64,000 nucleotides of DNA. Source: Cryobacterium algoricola (lineage in GTDB: Bacteria > Actinomycetota > Actinomycetes > Actinomycetales > Microbacteriaceae). The notes under the pieces are model-generated. The model did not search any database, was not told where the DNA came from, and saw nothing but the letters and a program-made list of their open reading frames with translations. The stretch is taken from NCBI RefSeq assembly GCF_004402485.1, contig NZ_SOFG01000024.1, positions 62,001 to 126,000 on the forward strand, written 5' to 3'. Positions 15,530-22,485 of the stretch are shown here, piece after piece. A program made the position numbers and the translations under genes. Numbering within the stretch: position 1 is the stretch's first letter; each line of letters begins with the position of its first letter.

Positions 15530-16042
15530 GTGAGCGAGATCGCGATCGAACTCACCCGGTTGCTCGGGCCGTTGCGACGGGAGATGTCCCGGGCGACCCG
15601 GGCTGCCGAAGAGCTGCCGGATATCCCTGAAGCACAGATCGAACTGCTGCGAGTTCTCGTCGTCTCCGGTCCGCTCAACACTCGTGACGCCGCGGTCGCT
15701 CTCCGCATTGCTCGTCCGACCGTCAGCAACCTCGTGAAAGCCATGACAGCGGCTGGTTTGGTCGAGCGTGCGTCGACCGGGGACCTCCGTTCGGCGATGC
15801 TCGTCGCAACACCCCACGCGAGGGACATGCTCTTCCGGTTCGACCGCACGAGCATGGCGACCGTGGCCGCGGCCATCGCCAGGCTCTCGCCCGACGAACA
15901 AGGCGTACTGGCGTCCGCGATTCCCGTACTGAACAGATTGCGGAATCTCTTTGAGTCCGCGGCCCAGCCGGCCCCCACGGATTCCGAGGTCGCCGGTGAC
16001 CCAATGAGGGCTTGGGGTCGGTCAAACGACGAAAACTATTGA
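15530..16042 (+). CDS. MarR-family transcriptional regulator
   Basis: A 170-residue winged-helix regulator. Its recognition region is LNTRDAAVALRIARPTVSNLVKAMTAAGLVERASTGDLRSAM, with the wing reading DLRSAMLVATPHARD (residues 45-105), flanked by dimerisation helices. I chose GTG 15530 because GGGAGG lies 6 bases upstream; ATG 15491 is in frame but sits inside the palindrome. It faces the flavoenzyme gene and most likely represses it and itself until a ligand, perhaps an enoate or electrophile, binds. The C-terminal 20 residues are polar and probably disordered. Confidence 0.88.
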   Translation: MSEIAIELTRLLGPLRREMSRATRAAEELPDIPEAQIELLRVLVVSGPLNTRDAAVALRIARPTVSNLVKAMTAAGLVERASTGDLRSAMLVATPHARDMLFRFDRTSMATVAAAIARLSPDEQGVLASAIPVLNRLRNLFESAAQPAPTDSEVAGDPMRAWGRSNDENY

Positions 16043-16103
16043 GAGAAGGAGTACGAGAAGGCACAGGTGGAGGGCGATGACGACGACATCGCACCACACG
16101 ACA

Positions 16104-16457
16104 TCACTCGGGAATCACTGTGCCTTGATGGAACAGGCAACGCGCCTCGCCACCGGTGATCGACCACAACGCACTGCGACGGCTACTGCGTCCGAAGAAA
16201 TCGACCCGATACGACAGCAGAACGACCGAATCGGCAATCAGGCGTGCCTCGCGCTCTGACACGCGAACGTCACCATCTTGATCCGAGTTGTTTCGCAAGG
16301 AACGCAGGATTTCGACTCGATTGAAACGCCGCCCTGACTGCCCGATCTCATAGAAATCCGACGCCAACAATGCGCCGACTCGATCGGCGTCACCGCGAAC
16401 ATCCGGACTGAGCAGGGCTTCTTCTGACTGCCACGCTGCCGTGATCATGCGCTCCAT
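16104..16457 (-). CDS. SnoaL-like/DUF4440-type small protein
   Basis: A 117-residue protein with the layout of NTF2-like folds: an N-terminal helix (AAWQSEEALLSPDVRGD), ADRVGALLASDFYEIGQSGR, and beta strands (ADSVVLLSYRVDF, RSALWSITGGEARCLFHQGT). DUF4440-type proteins are small enzymes or ligand binders of varied function; nothing here fixes the substrate. ATG 16457 gives a normal family length. It is convergent with the MarR gene. Confidence 0.75.
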   Translation of the reverse strand: MERMITAAWQSEEALLSPDVRGDADRVGALLASDFYEIGQSGRRFNRVEILRSLRNNSDQDGDVRVSEREARLIADSVVLLSYRVDFFGRSSRRSALWSITGGEARCLFHQGTVIPE

Positions 16458-16589
16458 CGAACCATTCTGCCGCGGGGTGCTCTCTCAGCGCGACGCGTGT
16501 CGCCGATCACGTGTCGTAATCTTTTGAACTTGATTCACCAGATCGGTAGCATTCTCATGAACGTGACACGATCTGAGGAGGTGAGTCCG

Positions 16590-16643
16590 ATGCACACACT
16601 GTCCACTCTGGGCGCTCCTTCGAGTTCACGATCGCGCGACTGA
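16590..16643 (+). CDS. Possible 17-codon leader peptide ahead of the patatin gene
   Basis: ATG 16590 follows an exceptionally strong site (GAGGAGGTGAG about 7 bases away) and reads MHTLSTLGAPSSSRSRD before TGA. The stop lies 48 bases before the TTG start of the patatin-like gene, which itself has a weak site. Strong translation of such a short frame suggests a leader or regulatory peptide, or a ribosome-loading site; no repeated codon for one amino acid is present except Ser (six of 17). Confidence 0.4.
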   Translation: MHTLSTLGAPSSSRSRD

Positions 16644-16691
16644 CGTAGCCGTCGCGGGGAGCGCTTCACGCACTCTCAGAAAGCTACGACT

Positions 16692-17633
16692 TTGAATCAA
16701 CACCGTTTGCACGACACTGCGACGACACCGAATGGCGTCTCCCCACGCCCCTCCCGCACGGCCCTGGTCCTCGGTGGCGGCGGATCAACCGGAAACGCGT
16801 GGCTGATCGGGGTCATCGCCGGCCTGTACGACGCCGGTCTGGACGTCACCGACGCAGATCTGATCATCGGGACCTCGGCCGGAGCGACCGCTGCGGCTCA
16901 GCTCACGGGGGCGAGCCCGGCCGATTTGCTGGCTGCCGCTCTGGTCGCCGTGCCGCCGCGCAGCGCGGTACCGGCCGGCTCGGGCGGACGTCGCACTCAG
17001 AGTGGTCCGGTGACCGATCACCTGGAGCGTCGCCGCCGAATCGTCGCCGCCGCAGAGGATGCGGCCGACATGCGTCGCAAAACGGGTGCCATTGCGCTCG
17101 ACCTTGACGCAACATCCGACCCGTTGGCGCAGGCGCGGTGGCGTGCCACCGTCGCAGCGCGCCTGCCCAGCCAGCACTGGCCCGCGCAGAGAGTGTTCAT
17201 CACCGCGGTCAATGCCGACACCGGCGCACCGGTGGTGTTCGACCGGCACAGCGGGGTCGATCTGGCGGACGCTGTGGCCGCGAGCTGTGCCAGTGGCTTC
17301 GCCTACGGTATCGACGGCGGCCGGTATATCGACGGCGGTTACCGCTCCAACGCCGAGAACGCCGATCTGGCCGCCGGGTACGAGCGAGTCCTGGTGTTGT
17401 CACCGTTCGGCGGCAGGGCGCTGACGCCCGTGGAGTGGGGCCTGCATCTCGCAAGCCAGGTCGACATGCTACGCGCAGGCGGCAGCCGGGTGGAAACGAT
17501 CTTCCCCGAGAGCAGCGCCGACCACCTGTTCGGCGCCAACGCGATGGATGCTTCGTCGCGCCCGGCCGCCGCCCAGGTCGGATTCAATCAGGGCAGTATC
17601 CGTGCGGGGCGGCTGATGGAGTTCTGGAGCTGA
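16692..17633 (+). CDS. Patatin-like phospholipase
   Basis: A 313-residue serine-aspartate dyad hydrolase. The oxyanion motif LVLGGGGSTGNAW (residues 27-39), the nucleophile GTSAGA (near residue 59) and the acid motif YIDGGYRSNAEN (near residue 217) are all present, so it should be active as an acyl hydrolase on phospholipids or other esters. No signal peptide or membrane segment is visible, so it is cytosolic or peripherally bound. Start TTG 16692 is uncertain: no good ribosome site precedes it and the family core begins about 25 residues in. A short leader frame lies just upstream. Confidence 0.88.
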   Translation: MNQHRLHDTATTPNGVSPRPSRTALVLGGGGSTGNAWLIGVIAGLYDAGLDVTDADLIIGTSAGATAAAQLTGASPADLLAAALVAVPPRSAVPAGSGGRRTQSGPVTDHLERRRRIVAAAEDAADMRRKTGAIALDLDATSDPLAQARWRATVAARLPSQHWPAQRVFITAVNADTGAPVVFDRHSGVDLADAVAASCASGFAYGIDGGRYIDGGYRSNAENADLAAGYERVLVLSPFGGRALTPVEWGLHLASQVDMLRAGGSRVETIFPESSADHLFGANAMDASSRPAAAQVGFNQGSIRAGRLMEFWS

Positions 17634-17663
17634 AGGACGCCGCCCCAGGGCTCAGGAGAGTGA

Positions 17664-18146
17664 CTAGGAGCTTGCTTCCTCGTCGGGGCGGGACGAGGCG
17701 GGTTGCTGTGTCCAGGTGGGCGGAGTGTCCGCTCCGGCTTCTTCGTCGACCGCGGCGTCGGCGGCCGTTGTGTGGATGTTCCCGGCGGCGTGGTGGACCG
17801 GTGCGTAGATGACGTAGAGGTTCATGGGTCCGTCACCGGTATTGGTGACGTTGTGCCAGGTGCCCGCGGGGACGAGGATGCACCAGCCGTCAGAAACGTC
17901 CTGCTCGAAAACGAGGTTGTCCTTCTCCGGCCCCATCTGTGCCTTCCCGGTGCCCGCGTCGAGACGCAGGAACTGGTCGGTATCGGGGTGCATTTCAAGT
18001 CCGATGGACTCTCCGACAGGGATGCACATCAGGGTGACCTGCAAATACTTGCCACTCCAGGCCACGGTTCGATAGTTCGTGTTCTCGGTGGTGGCGGTTT
18101 CCAGGTCGAAGGAGTCCGGGTGGGGGCCGATGTCGCTGCGAGTCAT
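17664..18146 (-). CDS. Cupin-domain protein
   Basis: A 160-residue single-domain cupin. Motif 1 is PVGESIGLEMHPDTDQFLRL (residues 43-62), which retains an MHPDTDQF metal-site-like stretch, and motif 2 is LVPAGTWHNVTNTGDGP (residues 91-107). Proteins of this type are small metal-binding enzymes or sugar-binding proteins of unknown substrate. The C-terminal 40 residues are low-complexity and acidic (AADAAVDEEAGADTPP). GAACC-rich sequence rather than a strong ribosome site precedes the start, apart from AAGGAACC. It converges on the patatin gene. Confidence 0.88.
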   Translation of the reverse strand: MTRSDIGPHPDSFDLETATTENTNYRTVAWSGKYLQVTLMCIPVGESIGLEMHPDTDQFLRLDAGTGKAQMGPEKDNLVFEQDVSDGWCILVPAGTWHNVTNTGDGPMNLYVIYAPVHHAAGNIHTTAADAAVDEEAGADTPPTWTQQPASSRPDEEASS

Positions 18147-18350
18147 GGTGAAGGTTCCTTTTTCTCGGTTTGTGGCTTACCTCCAGTCTCGTTGACTCGG
18201 CCGTGGTTGGCTACCGTTCAGGGCTCCTGCGGCGTGGATGCCTGTGAGTAGGCTGGATCATGGCATCGTGTGCGAACCACTCATGCGCACGGCGCTGGTT
18301 GCCCCAGACCCCGGCAGCTCCGTTTTTCTAGCACGTCAAGGGAGCAACAT

Positions 18351-18509
18351 ATGAATCTCTTTGTCATCGTCGCCATCATCGCGGTTGTCTTGCTGGTGGT
18401 GGGTGGTTTTGTACAAGCCCTCCAGTTCCTGCTCTGGGTTGGTGCTGTCCTGCTGATTGTCGCGATCATCGGGTGGGTCTTTCGCGCCGTCAGGGGAAGC
18501 AACCGCTGA
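18351..18509 (+). CDS. Small two-helix membrane protein
   Basis: A 52-residue protein, almost entirely two transmembrane helices (residues 2-20 and 24-43) ending in the basic tail FRAVRGSNR. ATG 18351 follows AAGGGAG. Such proteins are common and uncharacterised in Actinobacteria. Its stop is followed directly by the macrodomain relic at 18511, which is in another frame. Confidence 0.7.
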   Translation: MNLFVIVAIIAVVLLVVGGFVQALQFLLWVGAVLLIVAIIGWVFRAVRGSNR

Positions 18510-18510
18510 T

Positions 18511-18612
18511 CTGCTCGGTGCCCGCCGGGTGACCTTCCCGGCGGGCGCCGCCGTCTCCGGCTGGCAGATGGACGATGCATCGCGTATCGCCGTCGGGACC
18601 GCCGGCCGCGGC
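18511..18612 (+). pseudogene. Relic of a macrodomain (ADP-ribose hydrolase-like) gene
   Basis: The reading frame LLGARRVTFPAG-AAVSGWQ then MDDASRIAVGTA matches ELGARRVTFPAVSAGVYGW then PMDDAARIAVETV of the intact macrodomain gene at 20109-20627 (its bases 20436-20530), with one codon missing. Nucleotide identity is also plain to the eye. Only this internal piece, about 33 codons, is present: no start, no ADP-ribose loop and no C-terminus. It is therefore a remnant of a duplicated or displaced copy. Confidence 0.75.
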
Positions 18613-18693
18613 GCCGACGGCCGGCGGTGTGGGGCCCGGGCGCGCGTGGTGACTTCGCGCAACCTCTTGTATGACGGGTATTCGTTGGGTAAC

Positions 18694-18713
18694 ATACAAT
18701 CAAATGGTTGTAT
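18694..18713. promoter_or_regulatory. Inverted repeat over the ArsR start codon, probable operator
   Basis: ATACAA (18694-18699), eight bases, TTGTAT (18708-18713); the ATG of the ArsR gene (18704) lies inside the spacer. A further TTGTAT half-site is at 18667-18672. The position suggests autorepression by the ArsR protein. Confidence 0.5.
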
Positions 18714-19057
18714 TAGAGCTTTCTGAACAGGACGTGAACCGCCTCTTCCGTGCACTCGCGGACGCGACGCGGCGGGATATCGTGCGCCGAACGCTGGTCA
18801 CTGATATCTCGGTGTCGCAGTTGGCGGACTCCTACGAGATGTCCTTCGCGGCCGTGCAGAAACACATTGCCGTGCTGGAGGAGGCCCATCTCGTGACGAA
18901 GGCAGCGCGGGGCCGTGAGCGGATGGTGCGGGGAAACCTCGTTCGCATTCACCAGGCCCAGCGTCTGCTCGACCACTTTGAAGAGCTCTGGCGTTCGCGC
19001 ATCGAACGCCTCGACAGCCTGCTCGCTGAAGACGCTCCGGCTCCACCTGACACCTAA
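18704..19057 (+). CDS. ArsR-family transcriptional regulator
   Basis: A 117-residue winged-helix protein: LFRALADATRRDIVRRTLV, then SVSQLADSYEMSFAAVQKHIAVLEEAHLV as recognition region (residues 8-70) and a helical C-terminus. It lacks the CxCxxC metal site of ArsR/SmtB sensors, which fits the branch paired with SRPBCC (AHSA1) proteins. ATG 18704 has no ribosome site and lies within a palindrome, so the message may be leaderless and autorepressed. The SRPBCC gene starts 14 bases downstream. Confidence 0.88.
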   Translation: MVVLELSEQDVNRLFRALADATRRDIVRRTLVTDISVSQLADSYEMSFAAVQKHIAVLEEAHLVTKAARGRERMVRGNLVRIHQAQRLLDHFEELWRSRIERLDSLLAEDAPAPPDT

Positions 19058-19071
19058 CCGAAAGGATCATC

Positions 19072-20052
19072 ATGCCCGTCACCTCCGTCGAGAAAGACCT
19101 CGACCAGCTCACGATCACGATCGTCGCCGACTTCCCGGTGCCCGTCCGCCGGCTCTGGGATGCGTACACGGATCCGCGCCAGATCGAACGGTTCTGGGGC
19201 CCGCCGACCTATCCGGCCACGTTCTACCGGCACGACGCTCTGACCGGGGGACGCAGCGTGTATGCGATGACCGGGCCGGAGGGCGATACGCACTACGGCT
19301 GCTGGGACTGGACCTCGACCGACGCTCCCCACGCGTTTGAAGTGCTCGACCGCTTCTCGGATGCGGCGGGCGTGCCGAACCCCGACCTCCCCACCACCCG
19401 AGTGGACTTCGCCTTCGAGGAGACGGCCGGTGGCAGCCGCCTGAGGACGACGTCGTACTTCGCATCCCTCGACCAGATGCAGCAGCTCATCGAGATGGGG
19501 ATGCTCGAAGGCACCCGCCAGGCGATGGCCCAGATCGACCAGGTGCTTGCCGATCTTGCGTCCTTCGCCGCCGACCACCTGGCGGAGGCGCAGATTCTCA
19601 GCGACACCCAGGTGCGGGTGGCGCGGGTGATCCGCGGCACCGTCGACCAGGTCTGGCGGGCCCACAACGATGCCGCCCTGATGAAGCGGTGGCTCCTGGG
19701 GCCGGACGGCTGGTCGATGCCCGTGTGTGAGATCGCGACGGTCGTCGGCGAGAGCTACCGCTACGAGTGGCAGCGCGACGGCGGTGAGGAGCGATTCGGC
19801 TTCACCGGTGAGCTCCTCGAGTCCGTCGAACCGCGCCGCGCAGTCACGACAGAGGCGATGATCGGGATGGACTTCCCGGCGACGCTCAACGAGCTGACCC
19901 TCACGGAAGTCGAGGGCGGAACCCTGCTCTCACTCGTCATAACCTACGCCAATGCGGAGCAGCGCGACGCGGTGCTGGCCACCGGCATGACCGGCGGAAT
20001 GGAGACCAGCTACCAGCGCCTCGAGGGGCTGTTGCAGCCGACGCTGGCGTAG
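19072..20052 (+). CDS. Tandem SRPBCC (AHSA1-like) double-domain protein
   Basis: A 326-residue protein made of two ligand-binding SRPBCC domains in tandem. Domain 1 covers about residues 12-165 (PVPVRRLWDAYTDPRQIERFWG) and domain 2 about 178-322 (RVIRGTVDQVWRAHNDAALMKRW written here in part, then GPDGWSMPVCE). Most AHSA1-like proteins have one such domain of about 150 residues, so this is a fusion or duplication. The fold forms a hydrophobic cavity; ligand and activity are unknown. ATG 19072 follows GAAAGGATC. It forms an operon with the ArsR gene just upstream. Confidence 0.88.
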   Translation: MPVTSVEKDLDQLTITIVADFPVPVRRLWDAYTDPRQIERFWGPPTYPATFYRHDALTGGRSVYAMTGPEGDTHYGCWDWTSTDAPHAFEVLDRFSDAAGVPNPDLPTTRVDFAFEETAGGSRLRTTSYFASLDQMQQLIEMGMLEGTRQAMAQIDQVLADLASFAADHLAEAQILSDTQVRVARVIRGTVDQVWRAHNDAALMKRWLLGPDGWSMPVCEIATVVGESYRYEWQRDGGEERFGFTGELLESVEPRRAVTTEAMIGMDFPATLNELTLTEVEGGTLLSLVITYANAEQRDAVLATGMTGGMETSYQRLEGLLQPTLA

Positions 20053-20108
20053 CTCCGGCAGCATCCGCCTCGTGCGTTTGCCGTGCGCGAGGTTGGTAAC
20101 GTCGGATC

Positions 20109-20627
20109 ATGGCACTCATCGAGCTGGTCAGAGGAGACATCACGGCGCTGCCCGCGGACGCGATCGTCAACGCCGCGAATCACACACTGCTCGGGGGCGG
20201 GGGAGTGGACGGCGCGATCCACCGGGCCGGTGGCCCGACCATCCTCGAGGAATGTCGCCGGTTGCGTGCCACGACACTTCCGGACGGGCTGCCGACCGGC
20301 GCCGCCGTCGCGACCACGGCGGGGCTCCTCCCCGCCCGGTGGGTCATCCACACCGTCGGCCCGATCTGGTCGAGAGCCCTCGACCAATCGGACCTGCTCG
20401 TCTCCTGCTATGCCGAGTCGCTGCGGGTCGCCGACGAACTCGGTGCCCGCCGCGTGACCTTTCCCGCCGTGAGCGCCGGCGTCTACGGCTGGCCGATGGA
20501 TGATGCGGCGCGTATCGCCGTCGAGACGGTGGCCGCGAGCTCCACGGCCGTGGATGTCGTCACGTTCGTACTGTTCAACGCTCACGCGATCGACGCGTTC
20601 CGGTCGGCCCTGGCCCGGCTGAGCTGA
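20109..20627 (+). CDS. Macrodomain protein, O-acetyl-ADP-ribose deacetylase-like
   Basis: A 172-residue MacroD-type macrodomain. It opens with the family signature GDITALPADAIVNAANHTLLGGGGVDGAIH (here split: GDITALPADAIVNAAN, then GGGGVDGAIHRAGG), followed by the ADP-ribose loops and the AVSAGVYGWP diphosphate loop near residue 120. Family members hydrolyse O-acetyl-ADP-ribose or remove ADP-ribose from acidic residues. ATG 20109 is the natural family start. A fragment of a second copy lies 1.9 kb upstream at 18511-18612, and the ArsR/SRPBCC pair lies between the two. Confidence 0.93.
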   Translation: MALIELVRGDITALPADAIVNAANHTLLGGGGVDGAIHRAGGPTILEECRRLRATTLPDGLPTGAAVATTAGLLPARWVIHTVGPIWSRALDQSDLLVSCYAESLRVADELGARRVTFPAVSAGVYGWPMDDAARIAVETVAASSTAVDVVTFVLFNAHAIDAFRSALARLS

Positions 20628-20691
20628 GACAGATCCGGTCAGAGGGACAGCCTGCACCTCGTTCTGGCCTCGCCCGACTATCATCACTGAC

Positions 20692-21138
20692 GTGATCGAG
20701 ATCAGGGTCGCGCTCCCGGGTGAGGTCGGAGCGCTCGAAGCGTTGCAGATGCGGGCCTCGCTGGCCAATCCGGGGGACAGGGATGCCATCCTCGCGCACC
20801 CGGATACCGTGAGCATTCCCCTCGAACAGCTCACCAATGGGTGGGTCTTCGTGGCGGTGGACAATGACCGGGACATCGGGTTCGCCGCAGTGTTTCCTCG
20901 CGCGGACGGGGATTGGGAGCTCGACGGACTGTTCGTCGAGCCGACCGTTTGGCGGTCGGGCGTGGGAAGGCAACTTGTCGAATACGCGGCGACCTTCACG
21001 GCGATAGCCGGCTCATCAGCACTCCATGTCATCGGGAACCCGCACGCCGAAGCCTTCTACCACGCCTGTGGTTTCACCACCGTCGGTGTCGGCGACACGC
21101 GATTCGGGCCATCGATCCTCATGAGGCTCGTCGTCTAG
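20692..21138 (+). CDS. GNAT-family N-acetyltransferase
   Basis: A 148-residue acetyltransferase. The acetyl-CoA-binding motif A is LDGLFVEPTVWRSGVGRQLV (residues 79-98), with the R/Q-x-x-G-x-G/A signature as RSGVGRQL, and the C-terminal AEAFYHACGFTTVG is motif B. The substrate is unknown. GTG 20692 is the start; a weak site (CATCACTGAC) precedes it. Confidence 0.87.
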   Translation: MIEIRVALPGEVGALEALQMRASLANPGDRDAILAHPDTVSIPLEQLTNGWVFVAVDNDRDIGFAAVFPRADGDWELDGLFVEPTVWRSGVGRQLVEYAATFTAIAGSSALHVIGNPHAEAFYHACGFTTVGVGDTRFGPSILMRLVV

Positions 21139-21195
21139 ATCCCGGTACCCCGCCCGGGTGCGTTCGGCGACTCGCCGACTCCCTAGGCTGTACGC

Positions 21196-21903
21196 ATGGC
21201 CACAGTCATCCTCGTGCGGCACGGCCGCACCACCGCGAATGCCGACGGACTCCTGGCTGGTCGATCTCTCGGGGTCGGCCTCGACACGCTCGGGCTCGCC
21301 CAGGCCGCGAACGCCGGCGAACGGCTCTCCGTCGTGCCGCTGGTCGGCGTGGTTTCGAGCCCGCTGCAGCGGTGTCGGGAGACCTCCCAACTGATCCTCG
21401 ACCTCCAGGGCGGCGCTCCCGCGACTCCCGTGGACGAGGACATCACGGAGTGCGACTACGGCGACTGGCAGGGCCGTACCCTCATCGCCCTTGCCCAGGA
21501 GCCGCTCTGGCCGGTGGTGCAGACGCACCCCTCTTCGGTCGTCTTTCCCGGCGGCGAATCAATGGCCGCCATGCAGGCGCGGTCGGTCGCGGCCATCCGC
21601 CGCCACGATGCGATCTTCGAGGCCGAGCACGGTCCCGGTGCGGTGTGGGTCGCGGTGAGCCACGGCGACATCATCAAGTCCGTGCTCGCCGACGCACTCG
21701 GGATGCACCTGGACCTGTTCCAGCGGATCAACGTGGGTCCGGCCTCCGTATCGATCGTGCGCTACGGGCCGCAGCGCCCGAGTGTCCACGCGATCAACAC
21801 CGACGCCGGGGACCTGTCCTGGCTTGCGGCGGCCGGCCGGGTGGCCGACGCGCCGGTCGGAGGTGGCGCCGGCACTCAGCGGCCACGGGATTCCGGAGCC
21901 TAA
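21196..21903 (+). CDS. Histidine-phosphatase-superfamily protein (MSMEG_4193-like)
   Basis: A 235-residue phosphoglycerate-mutase-like protein. The catalytic RHG motif is at residues 8-10 (LVRHGRTTANADG), followed by SSPLQRCRET, ECDYGDWQGR and the second His in VAVSHGDIIK. These match the actinobacterial branch that is found beside DUF3090 and SCO1664-type genes. The substrate is unknown; the family removes phosphate from small metabolites. The next gene starts 9 bases downstream, and the three genes form one operon. Confidence 0.9.
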   Translation: MATVILVRHGRTTANADGLLAGRSLGVGLDTLGLAQAANAGERLSVVPLVGVVSSPLQRCRETSQLILDLQGGAPATPVDEDITECDYGDWQGRTLIALAQEPLWPVVQTHPSSVVFPGGESMAAMQARSVAAIRRHDAIFEAEHGPGAVWVAVSHGDIIKSVLADALGMHLDLFQRINVGPASVSIVRYGPQRPSVHAINTDAGDLSWLAAAGRVADAPVGGGAGTQRPRDSGA

Positions 21904-21912
21904 AATATCCCC

Positions 21913-22485
21913 ATGCCTACAATCCTGCATGAGTTCGACTGGCCGGACCGGGTCGTCGTCGGTACCGTCGGCCAACCGGGGTCGCGCACGTTCTACCTGC
22001 AGGTGCGCAGCGGAGCCCAGATCGTCAGCATCGCTCTGGAGAAGCAGCAGTCGGCGCTCCTCGCCGACAGCATCGACGAGATCCTCGACCAGCTGATGTC
22101 CACAGAGGGCAACCCGTTCAGCGTCCCGACCTCGACACCCGTGGAGCTCGTCGACAACGAACCGCTCGAGCAACCCGTCGAGGAAGACTTCCGCACCGGA
22201 ACCATGACCTTGGGCTGGGACCCCTCGACCGTGCAGATTGTGATCGAGGCGTTCCCGATCGTAGTGGTCGACGAGGACGACATCGGGGACGACCTTCTCG
22301 ACGTCGTCGATGCCGCCACTGTCGACCCCGAGCAGATGCTGTTGCTGCGGATTCCGGTCGGCACGGCGAGGGCCTTCGCTAAGCGCACCCACGAAGTTGT
22401 CGGCGCAGGGCGCCCCCTGTGCCCGCTGTGCGGTGATCCCATCGACCCGGACGGGCATGACTGCGTGTTGCGCGACGAGCCCTGA
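21913..22485 (+). CDS. DUF3090 family protein
   Basis: A 190-residue protein conserved across Actinobacteria. It begins LHEFDWPDRVVVGTVGQPGS and ends in a C-terminal zinc-ribbon-like set, CPLCGDPIDPDGHDC (residues 171-185). Biochemical function unknown. It lies between the histidine phosphatase and the SCO1664-type kinase-like gene, the usual order; its stop overlaps the next start in TGATG. Confidence 0.92.
   Translation: MPTILHEFDWPDRVVVGTVGQPGSRTFYLQVRSGAQIVSIALEKQQSALLADSIDEILDQLMSTEGNPFSVPTSTPVELVDNEPLEQPVEEDFRTGTMTLGWDPSTVQIVIEAFPIVVVDEDDIGDDLLDVVDAATVDPEQMLLLRIPVGTARAFAKRTHEVVGAGRPLCPLCGDPIDPDGHDCVLRDEP

Noticed and set aside
16480..16580. GTGTCG and CGACAC-like stretches around 16500-16580 as an operator
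   Set aside because: The apparent symmetry fails when aligned base by base.
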